From NCBI RefSeq assembly GCF_003473485.1, contig NC_053049.1:30277292-30341291 (forward strand): 64,000 nucleotides of DNA. The letters run 5' to 3'. This document shows, one piece after another, positions 12,116-22,846 of this stretch. This DNA comes from Medicago truncatula. Lineage: Eukaryota; Streptophyta; Magnoliopsida; Fabales; Fabaceae. Position numbers and translations under genes: made by a program. The notes beneath the pieces were generated by a model, which saw only the letters and a list, made by a program, of their open reading frames with translations, ran no database searches and was not told the DNA's origin. Position 1 is the first letter of the stretch. Each line of letters opens with the position of its first letter.

Positions 12116-14755
12116 ATGCAAATCCTCCCTCAATTCACTACCGACAACACCCTTCTTCCAGTTCACCTAGAAAACCATACCAAACACCATTCTCTCCCCA
12201 ATCCTCAATGCATGGCTTGTCTTCCCGTCACACCCAAGACACAACTACTTACTACCCATTCATATTCAAACCCCCCAATCCTCAACCACACCCCCAAACA
12301 CAACTTCTTCCCAACAACCAACACCACACTCCATCACCAAATCTCATTCCTCTGCAAAAACCTCAAACTCCAAGAAGCTATATCCACACTCTCCCAATTA
12401 CCACAACACACCCCCATAGGCCCCGACATTTACGGAGAACTTCTTCAAGGCTGCGTCTACGCTAGAGACCTCTCCTTAGGTCTTCAAATCCACGCTCACC
12501 TCATCAAAAAAGGTTCTTCCTATTCAACAAATGAATTTGTCGAATCGAAACTCGTCATTCTCTACGCTAAATGTAACCTCACCCGCGTCGCGGTTCATTT
12601 CTTTCGCAATGTGGTTAAAAACCAGAATCTTTTCTCTTATGCAGCCATTGTTGGTTTGCAAGCTCGGAATGGGCTTTATAAAGAAGCATTGTTGAGTTAT
12701 GTTGAAATGATGGAGAAAGGGTTTTGTCCGGATAATTTTGTTGTTCCGAATGGTTTAAAGGCGTGTGGGGGTTTGCGGTGGATTGGATTTGGGAGAGGAA
12801 TTCATGGGTTTGTTGTTAAGATGGGGAATGAGTTTGATGGTTGTGTTTATGTTGCGACGAGTTTGGTTGATATGTATGGGAAATGTGGGGTTTTGGAGGA
12901 TGCGGAGAAGGTGTTTGATGAAATGCCTAACAGAAAAAGGAATGATGTTGTTTGGAATTCGATGATTGTGGGTTATGTGCAGAATGGAATGAATGTGGAG
13001 GCTGTTGGGTTGTTTGAAAAGATGAGGTTTGAAGGTGGGGTTGAACCGAGCGAGGTTAGTTTGTCGGGGTTTTTTTCGGCTTGTGCTAATTTGGAGGCGG
13101 TTGAGGAAGGTAAACAAGGGCATGCTCTTGTTATTTTAATGGGATTTGAGTTAAATTATGTTTTAGGTAGCTCTATTATGAATTTTTATTCTAAGGTTGG
13201 TTTGATTGAGGAAGTTGAGTTGGTTTTTAGGAGTATGGCGGTTTTGAAAGATGAGGTGACTTGGAATTTGATGATATCTAGTTATGTGCAGTTTGGAATG
13301 TTTGAGAAGGCGCTTGAGATGTGTCATTGGATGAGGGAGGAGGAAAACTTGAGGTTTGATTGTGTGACGTTGTCTTCTTTATTGGCTCTTGCTGCCGATA
13401 CAAGAGATGTAAAACTAGGTAAGAAGTTGCATGGGTTTTGCATTAGAAATGAGTTTTACTCTGACATGGCTGTGTTGAGCGGCGTTTTAGATATGTATGC
13501 GAAATGCGGAATAATGGATTGTGCAAGAGGAGTTTTTCATTTTGCGGGGAAGAAGAAAGATATTGTGTTGTGGAATACGATGTTGGCAGCTTGTGCGGAG
13601 AAGGGTCTGAGTGGCGAGGCTTTGAAATTGTTCTTTCAAATGCAAATGGAGAGCGTTCCTCCGAACGTTGTTTCGTGGAACTCTTTGATTTTCGGTTTCT
13701 TTAGAAATGGTCAGGTTGTTGAGGCTCAAGACATGTTTTCTGAAATGCAATTGTCAGGTGTAACACCTAATTTGATCACATGGACTACTATGATATCTGG
13801 CTTGGCTCAAAATGGTCTTGGTTATGAAGCTAGTAGGGTTTTCCAGCAGATGCAAGGTGCAGGGATGCGTCCTAATAGCATAAGCATAACTTCCGCACTA
13901 TCAGCATGCACCAATATGGCATTATTGAATTATGGAAGGTCAATTCATGGGTATGTTATGAGGAATTTCATGTCTTTTTCTCTTCAAATTACAACCTCTA
14001 TTATTGACATGTATGCTAAATGTGGAAATTTGGATGATGCAAAGTTTGTTTTCATTATATGTTCGACAAAGGAATTGCCTGTGTACAATGCAATGATATC
14101 TGCTTATGCCTCACATGGTAAATCGGCAGAAGCCCTTGCACTTTTTCAAGAACTGGTGAAACAAGGTATAATGCCAGATCACATCACTTTTACTAGTGTC
14201 TTGTCAGCATGCAGCCATGGGAGATTGCTGAAGGAGGGCCTAGAGCTTTTCAAATATATGGTGTGTGAACTCCAAATGAAGCCAAGTGAGAAACACTATG
14301 GTTGCCTAGTGAAACTCCTTACTAATGATGGCCAATTAGATGAAGCTCTTAGGATTATCTTGACAATGCCAAGTCCTCCAGATGCACACATATTAGGATC
14401 TCTGCTTGCTGCTTGTGGACAGAACCATGAGACTGAACTTGCAAATTATATAGCAAAATGGTTATTGAAAGTAGAGCCAAATAATCCAGGGAACTATGTA
14501 GCTCTTTCAAATGTATACGCAGCTTTAGGAAAATGGGATGAAGTATCAAACATACGGGGCTTCATGAAAGAAAAGGGCCTAAAAAAGATTCCTGGATGTA
14601 GCTGGATTGAAGTTGGACAAGAACTTAATGTATTTATTGCTAGTGATAAATCACACCCTGAAAAGGAGGAGATTTATAAGATACTGGATTTGTTGGGATT
14701 TGAAATGTATTATGCAAAATCTAACCCGCACCCAATCATTTTGCAACCGAGTTAA
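12116..14755 (+). CDS. CRR21: PLS-class pentatricopeptide repeat protein, CRR21-like chloroplast RNA-editing factor
   Basis: A single-exon frame of 879 codons. After a Ser/Thr/Pro/His-rich N terminus of about 75 residues comes a block like GPDIYGELLQGCVYARDLS. Some 18-20 tandem PPR motifs follow, recognisable by VDMYGKCG, WNSMIVGYVQNG and LSACTNM blocks. The C terminus has E/E+ type motifs (NNPGNYVALSNVYAALGKW, GLKKIPGCSWIEVG) and no DYW deaminase. Order and wording match my memory of Arabidopsis CRR21. That protein is needed for editing the ndhD-2 site and so for the chloroplast NDH complex. The same target here is inference. The first ATG gives MQILPQF. A second in-frame ATG at 12212 gives MACLPVT, resembling the MASLPF start of CRR21, so it is a likely alternative start. 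Confidence 0.88.
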   Translation: MQILPQFTTDNTLLPVHLENHTKHHSLPNPQCMACLPVTPKTQLLTTHSYSNPPILNHTPKHNFFPTTNTTLHHQISFLCKNLKLQEAISTLSQLPQHTPIGPDIYGELLQGCVYARDLSLGLQIHAHLIKKGSSYSTNEFVESKLVILYAKCNLTRVAVHFFRNVVKNQNLFSYAAIVGLQARNGLYKEALLSYVEMMEKGFCPDNFVVPNGLKACGGLRWIGFGRGIHGFVVKMGNEFDGCVYVATSLVDMYGKCGVLEDAEKVFDEMPNRKRNDVVWNSMIVGYVQNGMNVEAVGLFEKMRFEGGVEPSEVSLSGFFSACANLEAVEEGKQGHALVILMGFELNYVLGSSIMNFYSKVGLIEEVELVFRSMAVLKDEVTWNLMISSYVQFGMFEKALEMCHWMREEENLRFDCVTLSSLLALAADTRDVKLGKKLHGFCIRNEFYSDMAVLSGVLDMYAKCGIMDCARGVFHFAGKKKDIVLWNTMLAACAEKGLSGEALKLFFQMQMESVPPNVVSWNSLIFGFFRNGQVVEAQDMFSEMQLSGVTPNLITWTTMISGLAQNGLGYEASRVFQQMQGAGMRPNSISITSALSACTNMALLNYGRSIHGYVMRNFMSFSLQITTSIIDMYAKCGNLDDAKFVFIICSTKELPVYNAMISAYASHGKSAEALALFQELVKQGIMPDHITFTSVLSACSHGRLLKEGLELFKYMVCELQMKPSEKHYGCLVKLLTNDGQLDEALRIILTMPSPPDAHILGSLLAACGQNHETELANYIAKWLLKVEPNNPGNYVALSNVYAALGKWDEVSNIRGFMKEKGLKKIPGCSWIEVGQELNVFIASDKSHPEKEEIYKILDLLGFEMYYAKSNPHPIILQPS

Positions 14756-15166
14756 CTTTGATTTCTTTATATTTTTTACCCAACCAGATCTGCTCGTTTG
14801 ACCAAAGTATCTATTGCTTTATACGGGTTTCAAGCAGGTCAGTCATCTCTTATCACCCTATAATCAATTGGCAGTTCCCATTTCACTCAAGATTAAAAGA
14901 AGCATTTGTGTTGTTCCAAGTAAGTAACCTCCAACAGTGGGTCAGTCGGAGGTTCCCTTTGAGGGTTTTGCAATCCCCTGTAGACATCGTGCTCAACCTG
15001 CCTCGCATTCTTCCAGATGTTGCTTGTTCATCATTTCCTCCATACATTGTAAGTGTCATATGTGGTTCTATTCGAAACCTTTTTATCTGCATTTACTTTG
15101 CATAAAACTGGTGTGTTCATCACTGCAGCAACGTCTGCCTGATTCTTAATCATGGATAGAATAGAA
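14756..15166. other. 3' flank of the PPR gene, no gene recognised
   Basis: Probably contains the 3' UTR. A 115-codon frame at 14758-15105 overlaps a minus-strand frame and shows no motif I recognise. Confidence 0.35.
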
Positions 15167-15682
15167 CATAGTTGTCAATCCCGGATAGCGGTGCGTAGTG
15201 GCCGACCCCAAATGTGGGATAGCGTATAGCGGTATGACAAATAGCGGTCACTGATATTTTGATTATTTTTTGGACAAATTACATGAATAATACTATAAAG
15301 TATAAACAAATTTCTCAACAAAAAAATTATGTTTAATATATAAAATTAAATTTAACACTCAAATCTCATGATACATTCATAAATCAAAACACCAAACAAC
15401 AAAAGACAGAGGGACAAATAAAAATATCATAAAACAAGAGAAACCATAAGATAGAAGATAGAATAGTGTGTTTCGCGGCACAAGTGACGAGAGAAAAAGT
15501 TGAAAAATATTAGGGTTTGCGAAATCCTCAAAATGCCCTAAAAAAGGTTTTAAAAATAGGGTCAATTTGGAAATTTCGGACTAAAATCAAACAGCGGCCG
15601 CTATTTGATTTCGCGCCGCTACGATGATTACCATAGCGGTTCGTCGCCGCTACGCTACGTGCGGCCGCTATTGACTACTATG
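15167..15682. repeat. AGCGG-rich inverted-repeat element (hAT-MITE-like)
   Basis: The ends are imperfect inverted repeats: CATAGTTGTCAAT with several gatagcggt motifs on the left, and ATTGACTACTATG with several agcggccgcta/ccgctacg motifs on the right. The GC-rich termini stand out against an AT-rich core. No target duplication is evident. Similar 'tgttgtcaaatagcg' phrases recur at 50436-50530. Confidence 0.55.
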
Positions 15683-16642
15683 GGATAGTAGGGTTCCATG
15701 ATTTGGTACATGGGTACGTACATCAGGTGCTGAACTAGTTTTACACTGATGTTGACGGGCAAGTGTTGTTTGAAATGGGGTTTTTGTTTTGAGGGGAGTG
15801 GAGGTTTGAGGAAGAGTTGGATTTGAAAGAGAGGATGGAGAAAGAGAGGTTGTTTATGGTGATGAAAGAGTGACGGGTTGAGCACATTAATTGGAAAGAA
15901 GGGTGGTCACAACCTGGTGAAGTGGGGAGTGAGAAAGGTGGGGTGGATGGGAATGTAGGTCAAGGGTGTGTTTTTGCTGTGTTTGGGTTGTTAGTGGAAG
16001 AGCATGTATGTGTGGATACGAAGGTGGGAGGAATGGTTAAGGGAAAGGGGTTGGGGTGTGGAGACATGACTATGGATGAAGAGTGAAAGGGTGGTCTGGT
16101 GAGTCATTAATGGGAAGTGATTATGGTTAGATTAAGAGTAATAAGTCCTTTTGTGATATGCCAAAATGGATCAAGGGGCTAGACTAGTGCAAATCTTACG
16201 ATGTTTGGTTAATTTTTGTAATTTTTTAATCAAGAGAAATATCATCAATTATCTTTTGACTGCCAAAACTAGTGCAGTTAGATCAGGCCTCTTTAGCGAA
16301 CAGTCATGAGTTCCATCACTGACTTATATGTATAGAAATTCACCATTTGGATTTCAAACATGCAACCCTTAAATGTGTTTTCGATCTTCAAAGAGATTAT
16401 TCTCTGTAGTTGCACTTGGAGGACACCATGAGAAACTTAAGAAGAAGGGTAGGGGTTCACCAAGGGGAAGACGAGAAAAGGATGCCAAGAGAACAAAGAG
16501 AGATTGAGAAGATTGAAGTCAAGGTATTATCTCATTATGAGTGATTATGGAATATTTTGGTCTAGCTATTACCTTTTGGTTGAATAACAGCAAACTCGGG
16601 ACCTATAAAAATTTACATAATTTAATTTTCAGTAAAAAAATA
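15683..16642. other. Intergenic, possibly old repeat
   Basis: The G-rich stretch at 15700-16100 (many ggtggg/ggaagag phrases) looks like decayed coding or repeat sequence but gives no readable domain. Nothing is recognised in 16100-16642. Confidence 0.35.
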
Positions 16643-17408
16643 GAGAAATGCTAGGGTCACACCCTCTAACACACTCCTCTAACACAACCCAATAATAAGT
16701 TGCCAAGTCACCCACTTTTTTATTAATGTTACTTGATAACCGGTTGAACCAGTTTTCTTTTCTTCATTTTTTTTCTTCATTTTTTTTTTTTTTGTAAAAC
16801 ACATACAATAACATTGTTGTATTCTGACAACGCTAATTTCGGTTTATCTCTCAAATCGCTGTTCACCATTGTCTTCTCCCAAGCTCTTCTGACCATTTTG
16901 GAGATATGAGTTCACAATTTTTTTATTTGAATTCAATTTCTAGTTTTTCCGATTTGGGTTCCATTCTTTAAAATGAGGTTTTTAATGTATATACTAAAGC
17001 ATAAATCAATTCGTGAAAGAAGCAGAGCATCAATTTGTGACATAAGTGTTCTCTTCTGTGTTGGTTAATCACTTTTTCTATCACAAACCCATTTCAATTT
17101 TGTGTTCTCAACATTTTTATATCAAAAGCAAACAAAAGTTGTCTGGAACATGTTTTTGATGGATTTGTGTTTTGGATTGTTGTAATATGTTTTACTGATT
17201 TGTGTTTTGGATTGTTGTAATCTTTTTACTGATTGGATTGTACAGAGGAAGAAGAAGATGAAAAGCTAAAATCTAAATATTAATACTAATAAAAAATAAA
17301 TTATTATAGTGTACAAAGTTGAACCGGTAACAAGTAACATTAATAAAAAAGTGGGTGACTTGGCAACATTATTGGAGTGTGTTAGAGGGTGTGACCCTAG
17401 CATTTCTC
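16643..17408. mobile_element. MITE with ~100-bp terminal inverted repeats
   Basis: The ends read GAGAAATGCTAGGGTCACACC and its complement. The inverted match continues through gttgccaagtcacccac and taatgttactt to about 16755 and back to 17310. The left arm has a short partial duplication (ctctaacacaaccc). The flanks aaaaaaata and aaacaaaac are only loosely similar, so a 9-bp duplication is possible but not shown. The core of about 550 bp is non-coding. Confidence 0.75.
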
Positions 17409-17417
17409 AAACAAAAC

Positions 17418-17446
17418 AAAAAAAATATATATATATATATATATAC
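17418..17446. repeat. AT microsatellite
   Basis: About ten TA units directly beyond the MITE end. Confidence 0.7.
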
Positions 17447-17624
17447 ATAACGTTTATCCTTTATGTTATAATTAGTTTTATGGATCTGATCACATAGATC
17501 TGTATATGATGACCACTTAGACTTATTTTGAACCCAATTTTTTCGATATTCCTCCTAATTTGATAGTGTTTGTTTGTTCAATAAAAGACGTGCCAATCTT
17601 ACTAATTTATTTATGCATTTACAG

Positions 17625-18382
17625 GTTGGGAATTTTATGCACTTTATAAGTCGATTTATAGTGGGCTTTATCATCGTTTTTTTCATGGTTTAGCATATCA
17701 GTGACACTAGCTATTGTTCTTTTGATTACTATTGCTGGAGGCCTTTATGCATATGTGAATTTTGGGCTTATTGCAAATGTTGGTAAATCATATCTGAGGG
17801 CGGGTGAAATCACTCAGCAGGTGAGATCATATTTTTGTTACACAACTTACATTTGAAAATTAAATTGATAAAGACTTGAGTATATTTTTGATTCAGTGTA
17901 GAAACCTATTTTTCCATTTTAAACTCTATACTTATATCTATTTTTTTGTTCATATTCTGTATATTTCCTTTGATTTGTTTCTATGATATTTGGAACATGG
18001 AAAAAAAACAAAAACAGAATGTAATCACAATGGCTAGTTTGTATTTTTGTTTATGGTTAAAGTTTGTTTATGCACGACCTATTACTAAATTTAACTAATA
18101 TTATACTCTTGTGGAGATATAAGGTGATAGGAAATGTGAGAGCTGTACAAACAATTGGAGGATAACAGTGAGCAGTGATATCATACAAAGTGGCTCTGAG
18201 GATCACATAAGAATGGTCGAAAAGCATGTTTAGCAAAGGGTCTAAGACTAGGATCTATGCACCGTGTCCTTTTTCTCTCATGGGATCTCCTTGTTTCGTT
18301 CACCGTCATTATTGTTCTCAAGAATGTCGCCAATGACGGAGTGGCTCTCACTACCATGCTCAATGTTAGCTATCTCCGGTCT
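17625..18382 (+). pseudogene. Two-exon fragment duplicated from the ABCB2-like transporter gene, broken
   Basis: Bases 17625-17820 and 18124-18382 match exons 4 and 5 of the intact ABCB gene (28831-29031 and 29195-29454). The intron between them is also similar (both contain tgcacgacctattactaaatt), so this is a DNA-level copy and not a retrocopy. It is dead. In exon 4' a codon that is TGG in the intact gene reads TAG, and a 5-bp deletion follows. In exon 5' GGAGGAGAA has become GGAGGATAA, a stop. The other ten exons are not found nearby. It lies in the same orientation about 8 kb upstream of the intact gene's first exon. Confidence 0.9.
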
Positions 18383-19406
18383 GTAAGCCTCTGTTTTCAT
18401 TGTTTTGAAATTGATACCAGACAGATAATACTGTTGATTGCATGACACAATCTTTTTTGAGTAATTTCTTGATATAATGATATGATTAAACGAAACTAGT
18501 TTAGAGAAACTTTTTCACAATCACTTGTAGAAGAAAAAGTTTGAATTATCTTTGAACGAATGCATGTTTTAAAATTTGTACCGGAGATCGAACAGGTGAG
18601 ACCTTAGGGTTTCAATCGATTCAGTTGGTTCAACTATGATTCAACTAGATAAAAAATATAAAAATTAAAATAAAAAACTAAAAAAAAATGCAACAAGAAC
18701 TGATTAAACCAACCACGGTTTATCTGGTTCAACAAACAAAGGTACATACATACAACTGAGATCAAACCAACTGGCGAATTTAACTAGCTGTTTCGGTTTG
18801 GTTTTTAAAACTTTTAATATAATATATCATATCAATATTGATCTATATCTCAAAAAGTAACTCTTATATTTAAACACCTCAGAATTTTAGACACTCATTT
18901 ACCATCTTATTTTCTCCATACCTCTCTTTTTCTATCACATTTATCACATCACTTTCTCTCAAGTTGTCTGACAACCATTTTTCCCTCAAAAAAAGAAAAT
19001 TCGTATCACAAATAATAACCAATGTTGAAGTTTTCTTAGTTGATTGACCAATTCATATTTTCAACCCCAAGCCTCTGAAAACCTTAACATGTTTCATTGA
19101 CATTGACATCTTAAGAAGAAAAGAGGATGTCGAGAGTGACAAACTTTCTACCTAGCTACTAGAACCCACAACAACATTAACAAATGCCCATGTCTCTATT
19201 TTTATCTCGTATAGGACGAGAGGCGTTTACTTACTGGTTTACAACCATGCATGTTATGACTTCATACATTATTTTAACTAATAATTAAACCAACTAACCT
19301 AGTCAATCAATTATAAACAATGTAGGAAGAACATGAGCCAGGTATGCTTATTTATTACCAATATCAGCAGGCAAATTTTTCATGCCAAAGAGGTGCAATT
19401 TCAAAA
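18383..19406. other. Intergenic and likely promoter of the ankyrin gene
   Basis: AT-rich non-coding sequence. Similarity to the ABCB intron 5 start fades out by about 18410. No gene or delimited repeat is seen. Confidence 0.4.
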
Positions 19407-22086
19407 ATGAACCCAACCAATCTTCATAAACTGAAAGTTGCAGCTGAAGACGGTAGGATAGACCTCCTCTATGAAGTAATTGAGGTTGACCCATCTATTT
19501 TAGAGAATATAGATTCAATACAGTTTGTCGAAACCCCTTTACACATCGCCGCATTTAAGGGCCATCTCCGGTTTGCCATTGAAATTATGAATTTGAAACC
19601 TTCGTTTGCTTTGAAGCTTAATCCGCAAGGATTCAGCCCAACTCACGTAGCTATTCAACAAAACCATAAGAGAATGGTGTTTTCTTTTGTAGGCATGAAC
19701 AATAACCTTGTCAGAGTTAAAGGAAGAGAAGGTTGGACTCCTCCTCATTTTGCAAGTCATAATGAAGAAGTTGACCTTTTAGCTAAGTTCCTTGTTGCTT
19801 GTCCTGATTCTATTGAAGACGTGACTGTGAGGGGTGAGACTGCTCTGCATATAGCTTTGAAAAATAACAAATTCAAGGCCCTTGATCTTCTTGTTTGTTT
19901 TCTTAAGAGAAATAGGAAGAGAGATGCAAGAAAGTTAGAATATAGAACACTAAATCAGAAGGATGAGGATGACAACACTATTCTGCACATTTCAGCGCTA
20001 TGTAACGAGCCAAAGGTAACCTTCAATTCAGTCAATTGTATAGATATATATTTGCTTTCCTCTCAATCTAAAAAAATATAGGGAAAATTACACTTTTAGT
20101 CCCTTAATTTTATTTTAGGTAACAGTTTAGTCCTTTATCTTTTTTTCATTTCAATTTTGTCCTTTTGATCCATTTACATATGAATTTTTAAGCTTAAAAT
20201 TCATGATTTTATTTTCTTATGGTCTTTCAGTCTTCAAATCTATGATCCTTGTCTATGTTTGCATAAGAATATTTAATTTGAAGCTTGAAAATGTATATGA
20301 AAATGGACAAAAAGGACCAAATTGAAATGAAAAAAAGATAAAGGACCAAACTGTTACCTGAAATTAAGTTAAGGGACTAAAAGTGTAATTTTGCCAAAAA
20401 TATATATACTGTGATCGTAAGTATCAACAATGATATTTGAACACATCAATTTTTCCTACACTCATTTAATATATTATTTTCTCTATATCTTTCTCTTTCT
20501 ATCTTAGCACGAAACCATTACATCTATCACATCACTCTTTTTTTCTTTGAGTCTTAGTTTAAAGGTGTGTACACACCCACATAGGGTGTACACAACATTT
20601 TCCTTTAAATATATCATGTTTCTTAATTGTAAATTACTTATAGTGGCTGCCATTCTTTCTTTTTTTTAGTAGAAAGTAGTTGTCATTTTTATTGAAACAA
20701 CACGAAAGAAAAGAGTAAATAGACAAAAGAGTAAAAATGAACATGTAATTTTCCATAGTCATTTTTACTCTTTTGTCTATTTACTCACAATAAAAACTAC
20801 AAAACAAAGACGAACAGAGACCTACAATTCAGAAACTACAAAACAAAGACGTCGTATATAGGCGGAACACGTAAGAGAAACACCATAAAAGAACGCCAAA
20901 ACACATCCCACGTAACCAAGACCTACCCTTCAACCCCCATAAGAAAAACAACCACTTAAACCATCTTCACCACCTAAATCAAATCACAAACAACCACTGA
21001 AAATGGAGTGTTCATTTTAAACGACACGTTTTCATGGATATAATTGTCAATTTGTAAGATTTATAGACTATATCAATTGATACCCACAATTTCGAGTACT
21101 ATGAATTTACCCTATAAAGGTAGGTGGTTTGAATAATCTAGTAAATTAACTACTCCTCGTGGGAGGGAAACATGCATGTCCGCTTGATTGGGATTTTCCC
21201 CTTGTGGGATTGGTGACCGATTCTTTTACGGCGGGAGCCCTCAAAGTAAAGTGGCCAAACATTAGTCAACATGCTTTTATACCATTTACGTTTGATATTT
21301 TTGGCTTCCTAGCATCATAAGTTGTTGACCTTCATTTGACAATAAGAATGGTCTCTAACAACTTTCTTGGTAACACAGGTGGTTCGAATGTTGACAAAGA
21401 TGACTAGGATAAATATGAATACAAAAAATTTGGAGAACAAAACAGCATTGGACATGGCGGTCAATGTAGAGATTAAGAATATATTGAGGAATGCTGGAGC
21501 AAAACCTAGCTCACAAGTCACGGATGCTCCCACACTTGAACAAAGACTATCAAGGACCCAGATTATACATAAAGTGTTAACTTATATAAATCGCATTAGA
21601 AATGATGTATTAGAGGAGCAACGCAACACTTGGATGATAGTTGCGACTCTTGTTGCAACAGCCATGTATCAATCAGCATTGACTCCCGTTGGTGGAGTTT
21701 ATCAGGTTAATGCTAGTGACAATAATGTCAACATTACTTCCTCTAATTCTACAATGTCTACCCCTAGAAATGCTGGGAAATCAATATTGTCTGGAGAATA
21801 TTTCCTTATATTTTTATTTTTGAACATGCTTCCCTTTTTTATGTCAACTATAGCAGTAGTTATTCTGATACCAACTGGGTTCATGTGTAGTCTACTGGCA
21901 ACTCCAGTGGTTTCATTTATCGGTTGTTACCTCTTTTCTATGTCGAGGATATCCCCTACACACACCAGTTCTATGATTTCCTACATAGTTATGAATTTAC
22001 TTGAGTTTGTTGCAGTTATTGGGTTCATTTTCATGGTGTGTTCCATCCTTCATGAACACATTGCTCGGAATTTGCGTAGACCATAG
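19407..22086 (+). CDS. Ankyrin-repeat membrane protein with PGG domain (ACD6/ITN1-like), two exons
   Basis: Exon 1 is 19407-20015 (203 codons) and exon 2 is 21379-22086. The donor is CAAAG|GTAACC, the acceptor ACACAG|GTGG, the intron phase 0, the protein 438 residues. Ankyrin repeats fill roughly residues 5-235, including ETPLHIAAFKGH, GETALHIALKNN, DNTILHISAL and ENKTALDMAV. A PGG domain at about 280-312 has NTWMIVATLVATAMYQ then TPVGGVYQ. Four hydrophobic helices follow to the C terminus, as in plant ACD6/ITN1 relatives, which act in membranes in defence or stress signalling. This protein's function is unknown. The start at 19407 (MNPTNLHKLKVAA) fits family N termini better than the in-frame ATG at 19344. 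The third repeat reads GWTPPHFAS, replacing the usual TPLH. The 1363-bp intron holds a Mutator MITE and a perfect hairpin. Confidence 0.88.
20081..20395. mobile_element. Mutator-type MITE inside the ankyrin gene intron
   Basis: A 315-bp element with inverted repeats of about 85 bp. The ends read GGGAAAATTACACTTTTAGTCCC and, on the other strand, GGCAAAATTACACTTTTAG. Both arms contain taacagtttagtcctttatc-type phrases. Identical 9-mers AAAAATATA flank it (20072-20080 and 20396-20404). These are low-complexity, so slightly weaker evidence than in the other elements. Confidence 0.75.
20713..20786. repeat. Perfect 28-bp inverted repeat with 18-base loop in the ankyrin gene intron
   Basis: Bases 20713-20740 (start GAGTAAATAGACAAAAGAG) and 20759-20786 are exact reverse complements around an 18-base spacer. 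In the pre-mRNA this would fold into a 28-bp stem. It may be a tiny foldback or a small-RNA-producing hairpin. The stem is shorter than a typical plant pre-miRNA. Confidence 0.85.
21167..21333. repeat. Left arm of an inverted repeat bracketing ankyrin gene exon 2
   Basis: This arm starts gaaacatgcatgtc and ends gttgttgaccttc. It matches the reverse complement of 22671-22846 over almost its full length. Shared phrases include ccttgtgggattgg, accaaacattagtcaac and ataccatttacgtttgat. It ends 45 bp before the exon 2 acceptor. Confidence 0.85.
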
Positions 22087-22434
22087 TTGAACCATTGCTT
22101 CAATAGGATAAACACCAACGAAGGTTGTGGGTATGAGATAAATGGTACGATCGCAAATCGGCGTTGGCCAAATTTACAGACAACAATATCTCGAGTTAAT
22201 TTGCAATTGCAATTGTCAATGTTATCATTGTTTTAGTTCAATGTTAGAAAATTGTAAGTCAATGTATTAAATATTTCAAGTATATATGTATTTCATTCAA
22301 TGTATGTGTATTAAATGTTGTTTGGAAGAAAATTGATTACTCAACATGTGTGATGATCCTTTGTGTAAGGATTAATTCTAACTCTGGTCCATTAAATAAG
22401 AAACAAATACCAACTAATTTCAATAGGATTGATC

Positions 22435-22472
<38 letters not shown>

Positions 22473-22670
22473 GTTAGGGTTGATTAACTTAATGATTAAT
22501 GAGAGTAGTTTTGTAAGAAAATAATAATAATAGTAATAATAATAAAAAATTTATATGCTTTAATAGAAGACAAGCGGACAACAAGCTGCACTATTAACTT
22601 TTTTTCTCATGACAAAAGCATGACCATAGAGACATAACATTGTGATGTATTGCCCTTTGAACTCTTTTTA
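22087..22670. other. 3' flank of the ankyrin gene with a 33-base poly-T
   Basis: Likely 3' UTR followed by AT-rich DNA. Bases 22438-22470 are an unbroken run of T. No gene is seen. Confidence 0.45.
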
Positions 22671-22846
22671 GAAGGTCAACAACTTATGATACTAGGAAGC
22701 TAAAAATATCAAACGTAAATGGTATAAAAGCATGTTGACTAATGTTTGGTCAATTTACTTTGAGAGCTGCAAGTCTCTTTGTAAAAGCCTCGGCCTCCAA
22801 TCCCACAAGGGGAAAAATCCCAATTAAGTCCACACGTGTATGTTTC
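22671..22846. repeat. Right arm of the inverted repeat bracketing ankyrin gene exon 2
   Basis: It reads as the reverse complement of 21167-21333, with a somewhat longer and less conserved middle (aaagcctcggcctcc versus the gattcttttacggcggg side). It lies about 585 bp beyond the stop codon. Confidence 0.85.

Noticed and set aside
12765-13750. Several open frames on both strands inside the PPR gene (for example 12755-13123 minus, 13487-13750 minus)
   Set aside because: They are shadows of the 879-codon PPR frame and have unlikely amino acid composition.
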